Source: Nereocystis luetkeana
Taxonomy: Eukaryota > Sar > Phaeophyceae > Laminariales > Laminariaceae
NCBI GenBank assembly: GCA_031213475.1
Contig: JARUPZ010000004.1
Span: forward strand, 6,790,000 to 6,853,999
DNA: 64,000 bases
Reading direction: 5' to 3'
The position numbers were made by a program, and so were the translations under genes. Position 1 is the first letter of the stretch. Each line of letters opens with the position of its first letter. The notes beneath the pieces are model-generated. The model searched no databases, was not told where the DNA came from, and saw only the letters and a program-made list of their open reading frames with translations. Positions 20,110 to 30,659 of the stretch are shown one piece after another.

Positions 20110-21053
20110 CGTCGCAGACCAGCGTTCGTTGTGATGCGGGCGGCGGTTATCCGACTGCACCAGTAGCAGTAGCAGCAGCAGCAGCAGCAGCTGCCGCTGC
20201 TGCTAAGCTGCCGCTGCAGCAGCCGCGGCGGCGGCGGCGGCAGCAGCAGCGGCCGTATCCGCAGCAGCAGGAGGAGAGTGGGCCCGCTTTTCTCAGTCAG
20301 CCCCGCTGCTGCTGTGCTTTGTTCTTGGAATCGCCGGGTTGACACGGTGGAGAGATCGATCGGCTTGTCGGCTGCTGGGCCAATCGCTTCCTCCGCCGCT
20401 ATGTGTGGGAAAAGGCAGCAATGGGGGCAATGGGCCCCCCGGCACTTTGCTGGCCGGTGGCTGGCTGGCTGGATGGATCAAGCCTTCCGTCCTGCGTAGG
20501 CGTGGTGGGTGGGTGTAGACTGGGCTGTTTTTCTTTGCTGTACGATACTGCTGTACAACGAAGGAATATAGTAGGACGATAGGGAGACGTGACGACGGGA
20601 CTGTCAATATTTGGGGGTTGGGTATTGTGTCCAGGCAAAACAACTCCCGAAAAAAGAAGAATGGTTGACAATTAGTTAGATTCTCAAAGAGAAATAATAA
20701 AACATCAGCCGCTATTATACTAGATTGAGAATGGGAAATAAAATAGAATGGTTGACTTGTTGGTTTGTTGCTCCACAAAAAGTTATTGTGGGCTCACGGA
20801 GACGTCCAGTGATGACGTCAAGAGGCGGTTCGGTTATTGGTTGGTGGGCGACGAGAGTCAAAATGGTTGTGTTTTTTTTTTTTTTTTCCAGTTTCGTTTC
20901 GTCCATGGCTTTTCATTTTTCCCCCATACTACTAATAGTGTGGGCAGCATGCGTTTCGTTCCTTCGTGTTGCATCATCTGGAACCATCAATCAATACACG
21001 AGTGAGTGTGAGTATATCGTCATCGATAATAATCGCCATCGACGGATCTCAGC

Positions 21054-21096
<43 letters not shown>

Positions 21097-21300
21097 CATC
21101 TCATTTATTATCTTCGCACATCTTCTTCTCTCTCTCCTTCCAACTCGTTACTCAGATCCGGGGTCACATAGCAGGCTCTTCTCCCCCCTTCCCGCTACGG
21201 TACGTGCCTTCATTTTTATCGCGAGAATATTTCAGCCTTTTCTTCCCTCGTCGACTCGCATCGAATTGTGCCTACCCACGCTGCAAGGCGCTCTCAACAA
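20110..21300. other. Region upstream of the small gene
   Basis: GC-rich CAG/CCG triplet-rich part (20160-20280), then AT-rich sequence with poly-T runs at 20872-20888 and 21057-21093. No further exon could be supported. Confidence 0.45.
20813..20840 (-). promoter_or_regulatory. Possible promoter elements (CRE palindrome and CCAAT box)
   Basis: TGACGTCA at 20813-20820 and, on the minus strand, CCAAT at 20840-20836, about 700 bp upstream of the small minus-strand gene. The spacing of two known activator motifs is suggestive only. No TATA box or transcription start could be placed. Confidence 0.2.
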
Positions 21301-21304
21301 TTGA

Positions 21305-21308
<4 letters not shown>

Positions 21309-21339
<31 letters not shown>

Positions 21340-21430
21340 AAATAAAGTCAAAGTCCGACCCACCTGGGGCTCGAACCCAGGACTCAAACAAGTAGAATTC
21401 GATGGACCATCATGGCAGTATAGTTTAGGC
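21309..21430 (-). mobile_element. tRNA-related SINE with poly-A tail
   Basis: The minus strand has a perfect T arm (CTGGG-TTCGAGC-CCCAG) with a B-box match, followed within 35 nt by about 27 A residues (poly-T 21309-21337 on the plus strand). The D-arm half is weak. A young A-tailed insertion is likely. Confidence 0.55.
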
Positions 21431-21599
21431 AATAATAATAATAAAATAATAATGGATGGATGGATGGATCCCCATCAAAATGCATTTTTTCCGAAGGGGC
21501 GTATATATACCTGACCAAAAAGAAGCAGAGAGCAGGAAAATCATTCTTGTACTATTGATAGAGGTCTGCTATTAATATCAATCAATACGTACCTCGTAT

Positions 21600-21700
21600 A
21601 CCCTGGTATTTATTAGAATATGAAGAGTTCTTCACTTTCTGTTAGTCGTTTATTAGAACAACACTACACATTGTCGGATGGCAAGCACAATAATAATACT
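21600..21700 (+). mobile_element. Family C-related repeat
   Basis: Shares CGTTTATTAGAACAACACTA and the tail CACATTGTCGGATGGCAAG plus AATAATAAT with 4672-4760. Confidence 0.65.
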
Positions 21701-21902
21701 CCGTATGAATGTGTGTCTATTATAATTATGAAAATATGAACGTGTAATATTAATGTTAATAGTACGATTTTTTATGTACTCGTACCGACTATAACACACG
21801 TACGATTCATGCTACCACCGTGAAACATCGCATTCATCTGTTTGGCTAAACTTCTTACGTACGTACAACACTCACATTCTCTCATTCTTCCGAGAATACT
21901 CT

Positions 21903-22862
21903 GTTGCTCTGTTGTTGTCTTGTTGTCTTCACATTAAATCGTCATTTCTACCCACAGCTTCATCATGATTCAGCACACCCAGTGTCCGTCCTGATTCCCT
22001 ATCCTAGAGAGATACACGTACTGATTCTGTGGTCACAGACTGCGAGACAGAGGAAGACCAAAAATAAAACTAAATCGCAAATTCAAGTGTCAAGCAAGTG
22101 AAGTGTCAGCGTACCCGGAACGAGAACACAACAACACAAGCAAGACCGGAAACATAGGAGCAAAATACAATAAAACCAAAAAACCAAAAATCTGAAATGA
22201 AAAGAAAAGAACAAAAAAAGAAAGAAAAAACAGAATGCAAACGACGGAAGGACTTCAGAAAGGCTGCTAGACGCCCGATCTATCAATTCGTTTCCGCATT
22301 CGTCGACAGCTGTATCAGAACAGCTGCCCCTCCCCCCTCCCCCCCTCCCCTTGTCGCCGCTCTTGGCGTCCTCTGCTGCGTGGCGCAGCCGGCTCTTCTG
22401 TGCTTCGTCCCTGTGCCACCTCGCCATGAAGCAGTCCGCCGCTTCGACGACCCCCCGGTACCACTTCCCGCTCTTCTTAGCCGCCCTCGGCCATAACAAC
22501 GTCTCTACTCCGAACAGCAGGGGGGAGCTTTCCGTGGACCCCTCGGTGGCTTGAAAAACCCTGAGGTCGTCTGCTAGGCATTGGGCCCAGTTCTTTTCCG
22601 GTCGGCCTCGTCCCGGGTTCTCCCCACTAGCCATCGTCCCAAACATCACCCGGTGGGTCAGCCGCTCATGGGTCGTCCGCTGTACGCCCCCCGCAAAGAG
22701 GAGGCGTCGTTTGCGGATGGTCTCGTCTCAGCGCTCTCGCATTGTGCCTTTTTGAGGGCCTTGGCGTACGACATGAGGTGGTCAGTGCGTTGCCGGCGCT
22801 GGAAGCCAATGATCCGTAGGAGGAGTTTGTGGTGTGCATGTTGTCCCCGGATTATATTGTGT
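21903..22862 (-). mobile_element. LINE 3' end, copy 1 (5'-truncated)
   Basis: The minus strand encodes the end of a non-LTR reverse transcriptase protein: RKRRLLFAGGVQRTTHERL, then GRPEKNWAQCLADDLRVF, then VVEAADCFMARWHRDEAQKS, then a Gly-rich tail. Basic GRP.KNW near the C-terminus is typical of LINE ORF2 ends in algae and oomycetes (family knowledge). A 2-nt frame change just before RKRRLL is shared with copy 2, so the source itself was already altered. The 3' UTR ends in an (ACA)n-like tail near 21903. Clade not assigned. Confidence 0.75.
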
Positions 22863-22889
22863 CCACCGTAATACGAGTATTACATAATA

Positions 22890-22985
22890 TTACGGGGGGC
22901 CATCATAGTTAATAGGACCTATGGTAGTCATAAAAACCTGTATATTTAACCATTTTTACTAACAATATTTGGTCCTATTAAAAGA
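22890..22985. mobile_element. MITE family B copy, right tip lost
   Basis: TTACGGGGGGCCATCATAG through TTTGGTCCTATTAAAAG, between the two LINE copies. Confidence 0.7.
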
Positions 22986-22989
22986 CCTA

Positions 22990-23860
22990 TGCCAATAATG
23001 GAAACGCGAAGTTCGAAAGTTTTTTTTCAAATATATTGCTTTATAAAAACAGCCGAACATTTTCACGTACCGCCGCTGTGGGAAATAAAAAGATAAAATA
23101 GTTTTTTTTTTTTTTTTTTCCCCAACGGAACGGCTGCAGGCGGCGCAATTTGTGTTTTTCTGGTTGCAAATTGTCAACACAGATATCTGATGTCGAAACC
23201 AGCTCGTGCGACGATCGACGCTCGATCTCGACATAGACTCAGCCCACGGCCAACCCGCTCGGTATCTGGCAAGGCCAACGAATATAGATGACGGCCTCGA
23301 AGATATCAGGTGGATCCATGGTCTAGGGCGCGAGAGCTTGCCGGCGGCGTCCTACGGTATCCTCCCAAACCTGAAAAAAAAAGGCTATTTTTTTTGCCAT
23401 TCGAGACTGTTGGAGAAGTGTTGTCTTCTATTTTGTGCAAACCAGCGGCCAAATGTTTTTATCATGCGCCTGCTCAGCTCCCGCCACATGACACCGGCCA
23501 TGGTGTGAAGACGGTGACCCTAGGGTGGGTCGGAGCCCCTAACGAGCGCACTCCGTTCAGAATTCATGACGCAATCGTTGGTTTTGTTGATCGATGTCTG
23601 CCGAGGACTCGGAATCTCGCCGCTTCGAACCAAAGATCGGCCTGAGTTTTTCTCATGCAAGCCGATTTATGTTGGCCCAACATTGGCCCCAGATTTGCTT
23701 TTTTCGGGCTTTTCTAAAAGTTAGGAACTTTTTTTTTTTTTCACGTGGCCCATAGGAAGCGTGTTCTGAAATGTTTTGGCGGGTATCTTTGAAATTCAAA
23801 CTTGTTATTGAAACTTCGCTGTCCCAATGGCATAGGTCCCCCGTAGTAGTAGTAGTATCA
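22990..23860. other. Spacer between inverted LINE copies
   Basis: Mixed composition with a poly-T run at 23101-23119. A B-type right tip (GTCCCCCGTAG) lies at 23837. Short plus frames at 23206-23645 are not recognised. Confidence 0.45.
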
Positions 23861-23864
23861 CATA

Positions 23865-23969
23865 GTACGGGGGACCATAGTTAACAGGACCTATGGTACA
23901 CATAAAAACCTATATGTTTAACCATTTTTACTAACAATACTTGGTCCTGTTAACTATGCCCCCCCGTAA
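23865..23969. mobile_element. MITE family B copy, complete
   Basis: 105 bp with both tips and TA flanks; the left tip reads GTACGGGGG. Confidence 0.8.
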
Positions 23970-24019
23970 TAGTACGAGTATATACCTGGTTCTTGGTGCC
24001 CTGTTGTTATTATACTCCT

Positions 24020-24250
24020 TTGTACCAGGTATGAGGTTGAAAGCCCGGTAATTACCTGGGTTCTGGCACTGGGAACGTATTTGTAGTACTTGGAAGGCTA
24101 TCTTAGGTGGAAAACCAGGGGTTTTCCAAGAGAGGCACGAGCGTGGTCCCAGTCTCCGTCGTGCGCGAAAGGAATAAAGTGGCTCTTCTATCTCTAAGCG
24201 AACATCAACGTGAGCACCAACGAGTGCCGGCTTAATAGGCAGACCTGTCC
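24020..24250 (-). repeat. Family H repeat (diverged copy)
   Basis: The minus strand shares CCAAGTACTACAAATACG and AACCCAGGTAATTACCGGG with 26985-27270 and 27960-28250. Confidence 0.6.
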
Positions 24251-24292
24251 AGGGATACAAAGTGTCCCGCTCTCCGTGATCTCAAGAAGTGG

Positions 24293-24373
24293 CGTCGTCG
24301 GCAGGACTCGAACCTGCGCGTGAAATCACAATGGGTTTCCAATCCATTCCCTTAACCACTCGGGCATGACGTC
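24293..24373 (-). tRNA. tRNA-Ser(GGA)-like gene, possibly a pseudogene
   Basis: The minus strand shows a D arm (CCCGAGTGGTTAAGGG), an anticodon loop TTGGAAA with anticodon GGA, a long variable arm (TGTGATTTCACG), and a perfect T arm (GCAGG-TTCGAGT-CCTGC). This is a type II serine tRNA. With the usual spacing the acceptor stem GACGTCA/CGACGAC has two mismatches, and the anticodon stem has one A-C pair. A perfect 11-bp pair exists instead between 24291-24301 and 24378-24388, but its 5' strand lies about 13 nt from the D arm rather than 2. Either a decayed gene or an oddly remodelled one. Confidence 0.55.
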
Positions 24374-24390
24374 CGGCCGACGACGCCAAA

Positions 24391-24475
24391 TGTGAAGGTG
24401 TTACCTACTGAGCTATAGGGGTAAAAGATCGACAATATTTTACCCCTATATAGCTCAGTAGGTAACACCTTCACA
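24391..24475. repeat. Palindrome made of two SINE family J heads
   Basis: GTGAAGGTGTTACCTACTGA (24392 on) and its exact reverse complement (ending 24474) face each other around GATCGACAATAT. Head-to-head heads with arms of about 36 bp. Confidence 0.85.
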
Positions 24476-24745
24476 TTTGACGTCGTCCAGGTCACGGGTT
24501 CGAACCTCACTTCGAACGTTTCTTTTACAGAAACGCTTGCGCGTGCACACCTCAAAAACACATCTCCCTGGTTCCCCAGGTAATGAAACGAAGCGGGTAG
24601 GTCAGCGTACGGACGTATGTATACGGTTCCGGCGCCCCAAAGATCCCGCCGTTCAGAGGGGGGGAGAGTGTTATAAGGATTACCTTGGGCTGGGTAATCG
24701 ATCGATCTTTTACCTCTATAGCTCAGTAGGTAACACCTTCACACT
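24439..24745 (+). mobile_element. SINE family J, copy 2
   Basis: Head with A box TAGCTCAGTAGGT and B box GGGTTCGAACCTC (24451-24507), body 24545-24707 ending GGGTAATCGATCGATC, then the first 38 nt of another head. So head, body and the next head lie in tandem. Confidence 0.75.
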
Positions 24746-24849
24746 GTTGTGCTGATGTCTGTACGTATCATACGTACGTGTAGTCGGTACGAGCATACAT
24801 AAAAGGTCGTACCATTAATATTAATATTAAATATTAATATGCTGAGTAA

Positions 24850-25830
24850 CGCACTGACCACCTCATGTCGTACGCCAAGGCCCTCAAAAAGGCACAATGC
24901 GAGAGCGCTGAGACGAGACCATCCGCGAACGACGCCTCCTCTTTGCGGGGGGCGTACAGCGGACGACCCATGAGCGGCTGACCCACCGGGTGATGTTTGG
25001 GACGATGGCTAGTGGGGAGAACCCGGGACGAGGCCGACCGGAAAAGAACTGGGCCCAATGCCTATTACGGGGGACCATAGTTAATAGGACCTATGGTATA
25101 CATAAAAACCTATATATTTATCGATTTTTACTAACAATATTTGGTCCTATTAACTATGTTCCCCCGTAATAGCAGACGACCTCAGGGTTTTTCAAGCCAC
25201 CGAGGGGTCCACGGAAAGCTCCCCCCTGCTGTTCGGAGTAGAGACGTTGTTATGGCCGAGGGCGGCTAAGAAGAGCGGGAAGTGGTACCGGGGGGTCGTC
25301 GAAGCGGCGGACTGCTTCATGGCGAGGTGGCACAGGGACGAAGCACAGAAGAGCCGGCTGCGCCACGCAGCAGAGGACGCCAAGAGCGGCGACAAGGGGA
25401 GGGGGGGAGGGGGGGGAGGGGGGAGGGGCAGCTGTTCTGATACAGCTGTCGACGAATGCGGAAACGAATTGATAGATCGGGCGTCTAGCAGCCTTTCTGA
25501 AGTCCTTACGTCGTTTGCATTCTGTTTTTTCTTTCTTTCTTTTTTCTCTTCTTTTCATTTCAGATTTTTGGTTTGTTGGTTTTATTGTCTTTTGCTCTTT
25601 TTTTTCCGGTCTTGCTTGAGTTGTTGTGTTCTCGTACCGGGTACGCTGACACTTCACTTGCTTGACACTTGAATTTGCGATTTAGTTTTATTTTTGGTCT
25701 TCCTCTGTCTCGCAGTCTGTGACCACAGAATCAGTACGTATCTCTCTAGGATAGGGAATCAGGACGGACACTGGGTGTGCTGATGAAGCTGCGTAGAAAT
25801 TATTATTTAATGTCAAGACAACAACAACAA
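24850..25830 (+). mobile_element. LINE 3' end, copy 2, interrupted by MITE B
   Basis: Inverted relative to copy 1 and nearly identical. The 5' break lies about 60 bp further in than in copy 1, so the two are probably separate insertions. The open frame 25247-25672 repeats VVEAADCFMARWHRDEAQKS. Ends in (ACA)n. The family B insertion 25065-25169 splits ...CAATGCC and GCAGACGAC. Confidence 0.75.
25065..25169. mobile_element. MITE family B copy with proven TA duplication
   Basis: 105 bp. The uninterrupted LINE copy reads CAATGCCTAGCAGACGACC. Here the same site is CAATGCCTA, the element, then TAGCAGACGACC. The duplicated target is therefore TA (25063-25064 and 25170-25171). Confidence 0.95.
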
Positions 25831-25845
25831 CCATCATACCTGGTA

Positions 25846-26044
25846 GTTAATAGGACCTATGGTAGTCACATAATTTTGCGGGGGGCCATCGTAGTTAATA
25901 GGACCTACGGTAGTAATAAAAACCATAATATTACGGGGGGCCATCATAGTTAATAGGACCTATGGTAGTCATAAAAACCTACCGGTATATATTTAACAAT
26001 TTTTACTAACAATATTTGGTCCTATTGACTATGGACCCCTGTAA
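25846..26044. mobile_element. Cluster of three family B copies, last complete
   Basis: Partial left ends at 25846-25875 and 25873-25928, then a complete copy at 25931-26044 with TA flanks and a CCGGTA micro-insertion at 25980. Confidence 0.75.
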
Positions 26045-26097
26045 TATGTACGTAAGGCCAAGAAATAAAATACACATACCAGGTAATTAATAAATAA

Positions 26098-26238
26098 ACG
26101 GAAGGGAGGTAGACTTGGTGCATGGGTTTCCTTTTGTTTCCGAGGTTTTCTTCTTTCGGGAAAGTTATGAGTGATCCATGTTGAAGATCATGCTGCACAC
26201 TGTCGGATGTGGCAAGAGAAATAATAATAATAATCCAA
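26098..26238 (+). mobile_element. Family C copy
   Basis: From GGAAGGGAGGTAGACTTGGT to GTCGGATGTGGCAAGAG plus (AAT)n. Confidence 0.75.
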
Positions 26239-26369
26239 CAAGAAAGAAGATGTGGCTCATTCATGCACCCTCCAGAGGGGATTATATATTACCCTCAAGA
26301 GGGTGTTTGGTGGTAGCCGATTGGCCACGTGGGCACCTTTTGTGGAGGGCGCTAAGAAATTTGGAATAA

Positions 26370-26456
26370 TAGGACCGCAGCCCCGTTTTGGGGACAAACC
26401 ACATGGAACTAGAGTGGTTTGCCCCCAAATCGGGACTGACTGCGGTACTAAAGGGG
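26370..26456. mobile_element. MITE family A copy
   Basis: GGACCGCAGCCCCGTTTTGG and CCAAATCGGGACTGACTGCG arms; flanks not TTAA. Confidence 0.7.
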
Positions 26457-26789
26457 ATAAGGACCGTGTACCTCGGTGCGTACACATGTTGGAGGTATTT
26501 TATATACAATGTCAGACATACATACATGCGCACACACTATTAATATATGCTTGATACCTCGCTTGGTGGTTCCACACAAAAATCTCAAGCAGCACCACAT
26601 ACATGTTATAAGTTTAAAGGTCGGGACACTTCGTATCCCTTTTGTTGTAGGTTTGCCTATACTTGTACTGTGCAGGAGGTACTTGGTTGGGACACGTGTG
26701 TCTGTTGTTTGCTTTTTAGAGACGGAAGAAGAGGTAAGCAGCTTGGGATTTAAGAATTAGAACGTAATGAGAAGGAAAGAGCAAGGGCA

Positions 26790-26960
26790 GCAGATAAATG
26801 GAGTAGACAGGCCGAAAGTTGGCACAGAAGGGAGGTAGACTTGGTGCATGGGTTTCCTTTTGTTTCCGAGGTTTTCTTCTTTCGGGAAAGTTATGAGGGA
26901 TCAATGTTGAAGATCATGCTGCACATTGTCGGATGTGGCAAGAGAAATAACAATAAAGAG
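26790..26960 (+). mobile_element. Family C copy with longer open frame
   Basis: The plus frame reads ERARAADKWSRQAESWHRRE then VDLVHGFPFVSEVFFFRES without a stop before the tail, so family C may derive from the end of a transposon protein. Tail GTCGGATGTGGCAAGAG plus AATAAC. Confidence 0.7.
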
Positions 26961-26984
26961 GTACGAGTAAGTAAGCTTTTTATT

Positions 26985-27270
26985 CCTTTCGTGCAACACG
27001 AGAGACTGAGACCAAACGCCTCTCGCTGGGAAAACCCTCTTGGTTTCCCATCTAAGTTACGTACGCCTCCCAAGTACTACAAATACGCGATCCCAGTACC
27101 TGAACCCAGGAAATTATCGACTTTTCAGCCCCATATCAAAGCTGTACCATAACACTAGCCCACTCGGATGAGCCGTGTATATCATATGTATATAGTTATG
27201 GGAACTTCGCGGAAACACCGATTCCTCGTGAGTCGAAGATGCGGCTCCTCCGAACCCACTCCCATACCTC
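26985..27270 (+). repeat. Family H repeat
   Basis: Direct repeat of 27960-28250: TACGTACGCCTCCCAAGTAC then TACAAATACGCGATCCCA, and ending GTCGAAGATGCGGCTCCTC. Confidence 0.75.
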
Positions 27271-27955
27271 TGAACGGCAAGGTTATGTACGGAGCCGGCA
27301 AGGTACGCCTGAAAAAGATAGAAAGAAAAGGAAGGCCTATAGCCGGAAGGGGCGAAACTGATCGCCAACGAAAGGGTTCGCCATACCACCCGCAGCGGGG
27401 CCGGGTGGGGCGAGAAAGCGTCGGCGGGAAAGCGGCAAGTGGACACAAAAGGCGAGGCGGTCCTGTGCCCCAGTATTCGCCCTACCGACCGGGGGGAGGG
27501 GCGGGGGGGGTCGGCAGGACGAAAAGGAAAATGACAAGGAATGCTTGAAAAAAAACAAACACTTACGGTAAATGTAAACCCCGACCAAAACTCCGGAAAC
27601 GTGTCCTGTGCCACAAATGAGTGGCCCGATAACACAGACCAGCCCCGACAATGGGCGGGGGGGGGTCGGCAGGACAAAATGCGCGGAAACCATACCCAAA
27701 AGTCGGCCCAAGAAAAAAAAAGAAAAGGATATTCCGAGCAGAACCACCCCCCTCCCCCCCCCCCCCCCCCGCTCCCCGACCCGAAAACTCGGAAAACGTC
27801 AAAAAGCAGAGACAACACCCCAAAGGCCAGGAGAACGACAAGAAAAAAATATCGAGTGCAGTCGAGAAGCGAAAGTATCTCTTGCTAGATTTTCCTCTTG
27901 AGCAGGTACTCGTTGGGACTCACGTGTATTGTTTTGCTTAGAGATAGAAGAGCAG
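27270..27955. other. Segment between family H copies
   Basis: GC-rich with two GGGGGTCGGCAGGAC units and a poly-C run at 27743-27770. Minus-strand Pro/Phe-rich frames of up to 234 codons lack recognisable domains. Confidence 0.4.
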
Positions 27956-27959
27956 TTAG

Positions 27960-28250
27960 CTTTGTTCCTTTCGAGCATGATGAGATACAGAGAGCAAGGC
28001 TCGTGCTTCGCTGGGAATACCCCTGGATTTCCATCTAAGCTACGTACGCCTCCCAAGTACTACAAATACGCGATCCCAATACCTGAAACCAGGTAATTAC
28101 CGATCAGTCTCATTCAGAGCACTGCTGTATCATAATACTAGCCCACTCTGATGAGCCGCATATATGCAGGATTGTGGGAAATTCGTGGAAAACCCGATTC
28201 CACGAGCTATAACACGAGTCGAAGATGCGGCTCCTCAAAGCTCTTTACGC
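27960..28250 (+). repeat. Family H repeat
   Basis: About 290 bp matching 26985-27270. A short open frame of 43 codons (28225-28356, starting MRLLKALYAAPESAVEIMYA) begins in its end. Its ATG belongs to the repeat, so I do not call a gene. Confidence 0.7.
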
Positions 28251-28576
28251 GGCCCCAGAGAGCGCGGTGGAAATCATGTACGCCTCGACCGATGCGTTTG
28301 TGCTTGCGGGGGCCTGGCGAGGGCACAATGCGCTCCGCTGCGCCGTGGTCCCGTAAAAAGGGGAGCTTTTTCAGCCATAATATACTGCTCCGCGCAGGAA
28401 CATGACACGTCGGCAAAGACAAATTCAACATGGTAACATCCCCACCACAGCTTACCAAGCAGGCTGTGCTACGTGGTAGAATTAAATACTACTGTAGATG
28501 AGTTTTTTTCGTAAACATAATAACATGCAGGTATTTTTTATTATTGTTGTGCTCGTCATCCGACAATGCGTAGTTA

Positions 28577-29196
28577 GGCCACTTCTTATGCAGTCGGATT
28601 TGCAGTCAGTTGGAAATGGTGCTATCGGCACGTTCACACGAGATTTTGCCCCGAAAATTTGCGAAGTTGCTGTTTCTCGCCTCAGAATGACTTGGACTTT
28701 TCTCCAAGATGTATCTAGAGCTGTTTCCCGCTTATCGAGGTGCCCAGTTACAGGAAATCACCTCCGGTACTTTTCCGATCCAACTGGGTCAAATGCGATT
28801 ACAAAAAGTTTCCTTTTGTTTCCGAGGTTTTCTTCTTTCGGGAAAGTTATGAGTGATCAATGTTGAAGATCATGCTGCACATTTGTCGGATGGCAAGGGA
28901 AATAATACTAAAAATTGCAAACCCCGATTGGATCGGAAAACACACGTTTTTTCCGATCCGACCCCTGATCGTAATCGTATTTGACCCAGTTGGATCGGAA
29001 AAGTACCGAAGGTGATTACGTGCAACTGGGCACCTGGAGAAGCGGGAAACAGCTCTAGATAGGTCTTGGAGAATAGTCCAAGTCATTCTGGGGCGAGAAA
29101 CTGCAGTTTCGCACATTTTCGGGGCTAAAGCTCGTGCGAACGTGCTGATAGCACCATTTCCAACTGGCTGCAAATCCGACTGCATAAGAAGTGGCC
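28577..29196. mobile_element. Foldback element family D, copy 2, with family C in its centre
   Basis: 620 bp. Arms 28577-28800 and about 28960-29196 start GGCCACTTCTTATGCAGTCG, and the flanks are TTA on both sides (28574-28576 and 29197-29199). A 3-bp TTA duplication with GGC-starting ends fits PIF/Harbinger-type elements. A family C copy occupies the loop. Confidence 0.85.
28803..28918 (+). mobile_element. Family C copy inside foldback D
   Basis: 5'-truncated (starts TTTCCTTTTGTTTCCGAGG), tail GTCGGATGGCAAGGG plus AATAATA. Confidence 0.75.
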
Positions 29197-29363
29197 TTAG
29201 CGTTGTTCTAAAAAAAGACTAACAGAGAGTGAAGAACCCGCCAGAACAAAAAGCGCGGCAGTATCGCACGACAAATCAAGACTGATGTGACGCTCATGAA
29301 GACTACTACAGCCACAACATCCCTCCATCTCATCCACCAAAAACCGACCACGCCCCTTCTTAA

Positions 29364-29454
29364 CCCCTTTAGCACCGCAGTCCCGTTTTGGGGACAAACT
29401 ACTTGATATTTGACTGGTTTGTCCCCAAAAACAGGACTCCGGTTCAAAAAAGGG
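29364..29454. mobile_element. MITE family A copy, complete
   Basis: 91 bp with intact TTAA on both sides (29360-29363 and 29455-29458). Confidence 0.85.
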
Positions 29455-29589
29455 TTAAGCACCCCCTAAGAAGCATCTACAGTATCAAAAACCCGGTATC
29501 CGCCCTCTCGTACGGAAACGCACTTTTAGGATATATACGAGTATATATTCGGACGACCATAATTTTCCCTTATACTTTTTTCATCTGAT

Positions 29590-29850
29590 CTTGGTTTTTG
29601 GGTGCTGTCGTTGTGTTCACGTGCCCGGCACTGTATGTACGCTGGCACGTCTTCTCGCTTTCACCGTGAATTTGCGATTTATTTATTTTTCCGGGCCCTT
29701 CTCTGTCTCGTAGCCTGTGACCAAGTATCCTGAAGAATTACTAACAGTAATCTCTCTAGGACAAGGAACCAGGACGGACACTGCTGGGTGTACGGGCGAA
29801 TCCGGGCAGAAAGGACGATTTAACGCATGTATGTGAAGACAACACACACG
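29590..29850 (+). mobile_element. LINE 3' UTR, copy 3 (diverged)
   Basis: TGAATTTGCGATTTATTTATT, CTCTGTCTCGTAGCCTGTGA and GGACGGACACTGCTGGGTGT align with the 3' UTR of the LINE copies at 22 and 25 kb. Older by divergence; coding part absent. Confidence 0.65.
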
Positions 29851-29854
29851 CAGT

Positions 29855-30655
29855 CAGTCAGTAATCGGGATCCATAGTAAATGAAAAACTACTATATTAC
29901 AGTATTTTTGCTATTATTGATAAGCGTATTTGGTCCCACTACAGTAGTCTTGCTTATGCTTCCCGGTAATACCTCATAGCTTTTGTTTTTTTCAAGAAAA
30001 CGTGCGCTGAAGCCTGAGCACTCGCTGTCTGTACGTAGACAAACATTGAAAGAATTCTCCCCCACTCTCTCGCTCGGGGAGAATGGGAATCTACAGCATA
30101 GCATTAATTGGCCTACAGCTGGACTTCCGGTTCCAATTCTTGCGAGAGGGCCGATACTGCTCCGCTACACAAAACACATCCATTCATTCTTATTTAATTT
30201 AATCCGTACGCATAACATCTGAATACGGTATGCTACATCAGTAGTATGCGCTCTTCCAAATGTAATATTGATAGTTGTCGTGATATATACCTGGTACAGC
30301 ACTAATAATCTATCAGGTAGTACCCATCCATATGCAGTAAGAGGGCAACATGATTCGTGCCGCGCTAATAGATTATGGATGGATCCGGGGGAGGGGGGGG
30401 GGGGGGGGGGGGGGGGCTGCAGGGTTCGAAGGGGCCTGGACGGGGGGAGGGAGGGGGGGGGGTGAGTTGGGGCAGGTCCGGCTGTGGTGGTTACCCGAGT
30501 ATAGGGTGGGTGGGGGCGACTGGCCTTCTTTTTCTGTGGTATACATCTGCGGGGCTCTGGGCTGTCGTAAACGCGTATCTGTTCAAACGGTTCGTCTTTT
30601 TGTTCCGTTTCTGCTGGTACTAGATCGGCCGCGCGATGTACTTTGTGTAATGTGC
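29855..30655. other. Intergenic stretch
   Basis: Contains an apparent B-derived core (29885-29970), a long poly-G run (30388-30415) and G-rich sequence to 30470. No gene seen. Confidence 0.45.
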
Positions 30656-30659
30656 ATGG

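Noticed and set aside
27114-27888. Minus-strand 234-codon and plus-strand 126-codon frames
   Set aside because: Overlapping frames on both strands with skewed composition (Phe/Ser/Pro or Lys/Arg) and no motif.
28225-28356. 43-codon frame MRLLKALYAAPESAVEIMYA...
   Set aside because: Start codon belongs to dispersed repeat H, and the other copy diverges at once after it; too short.
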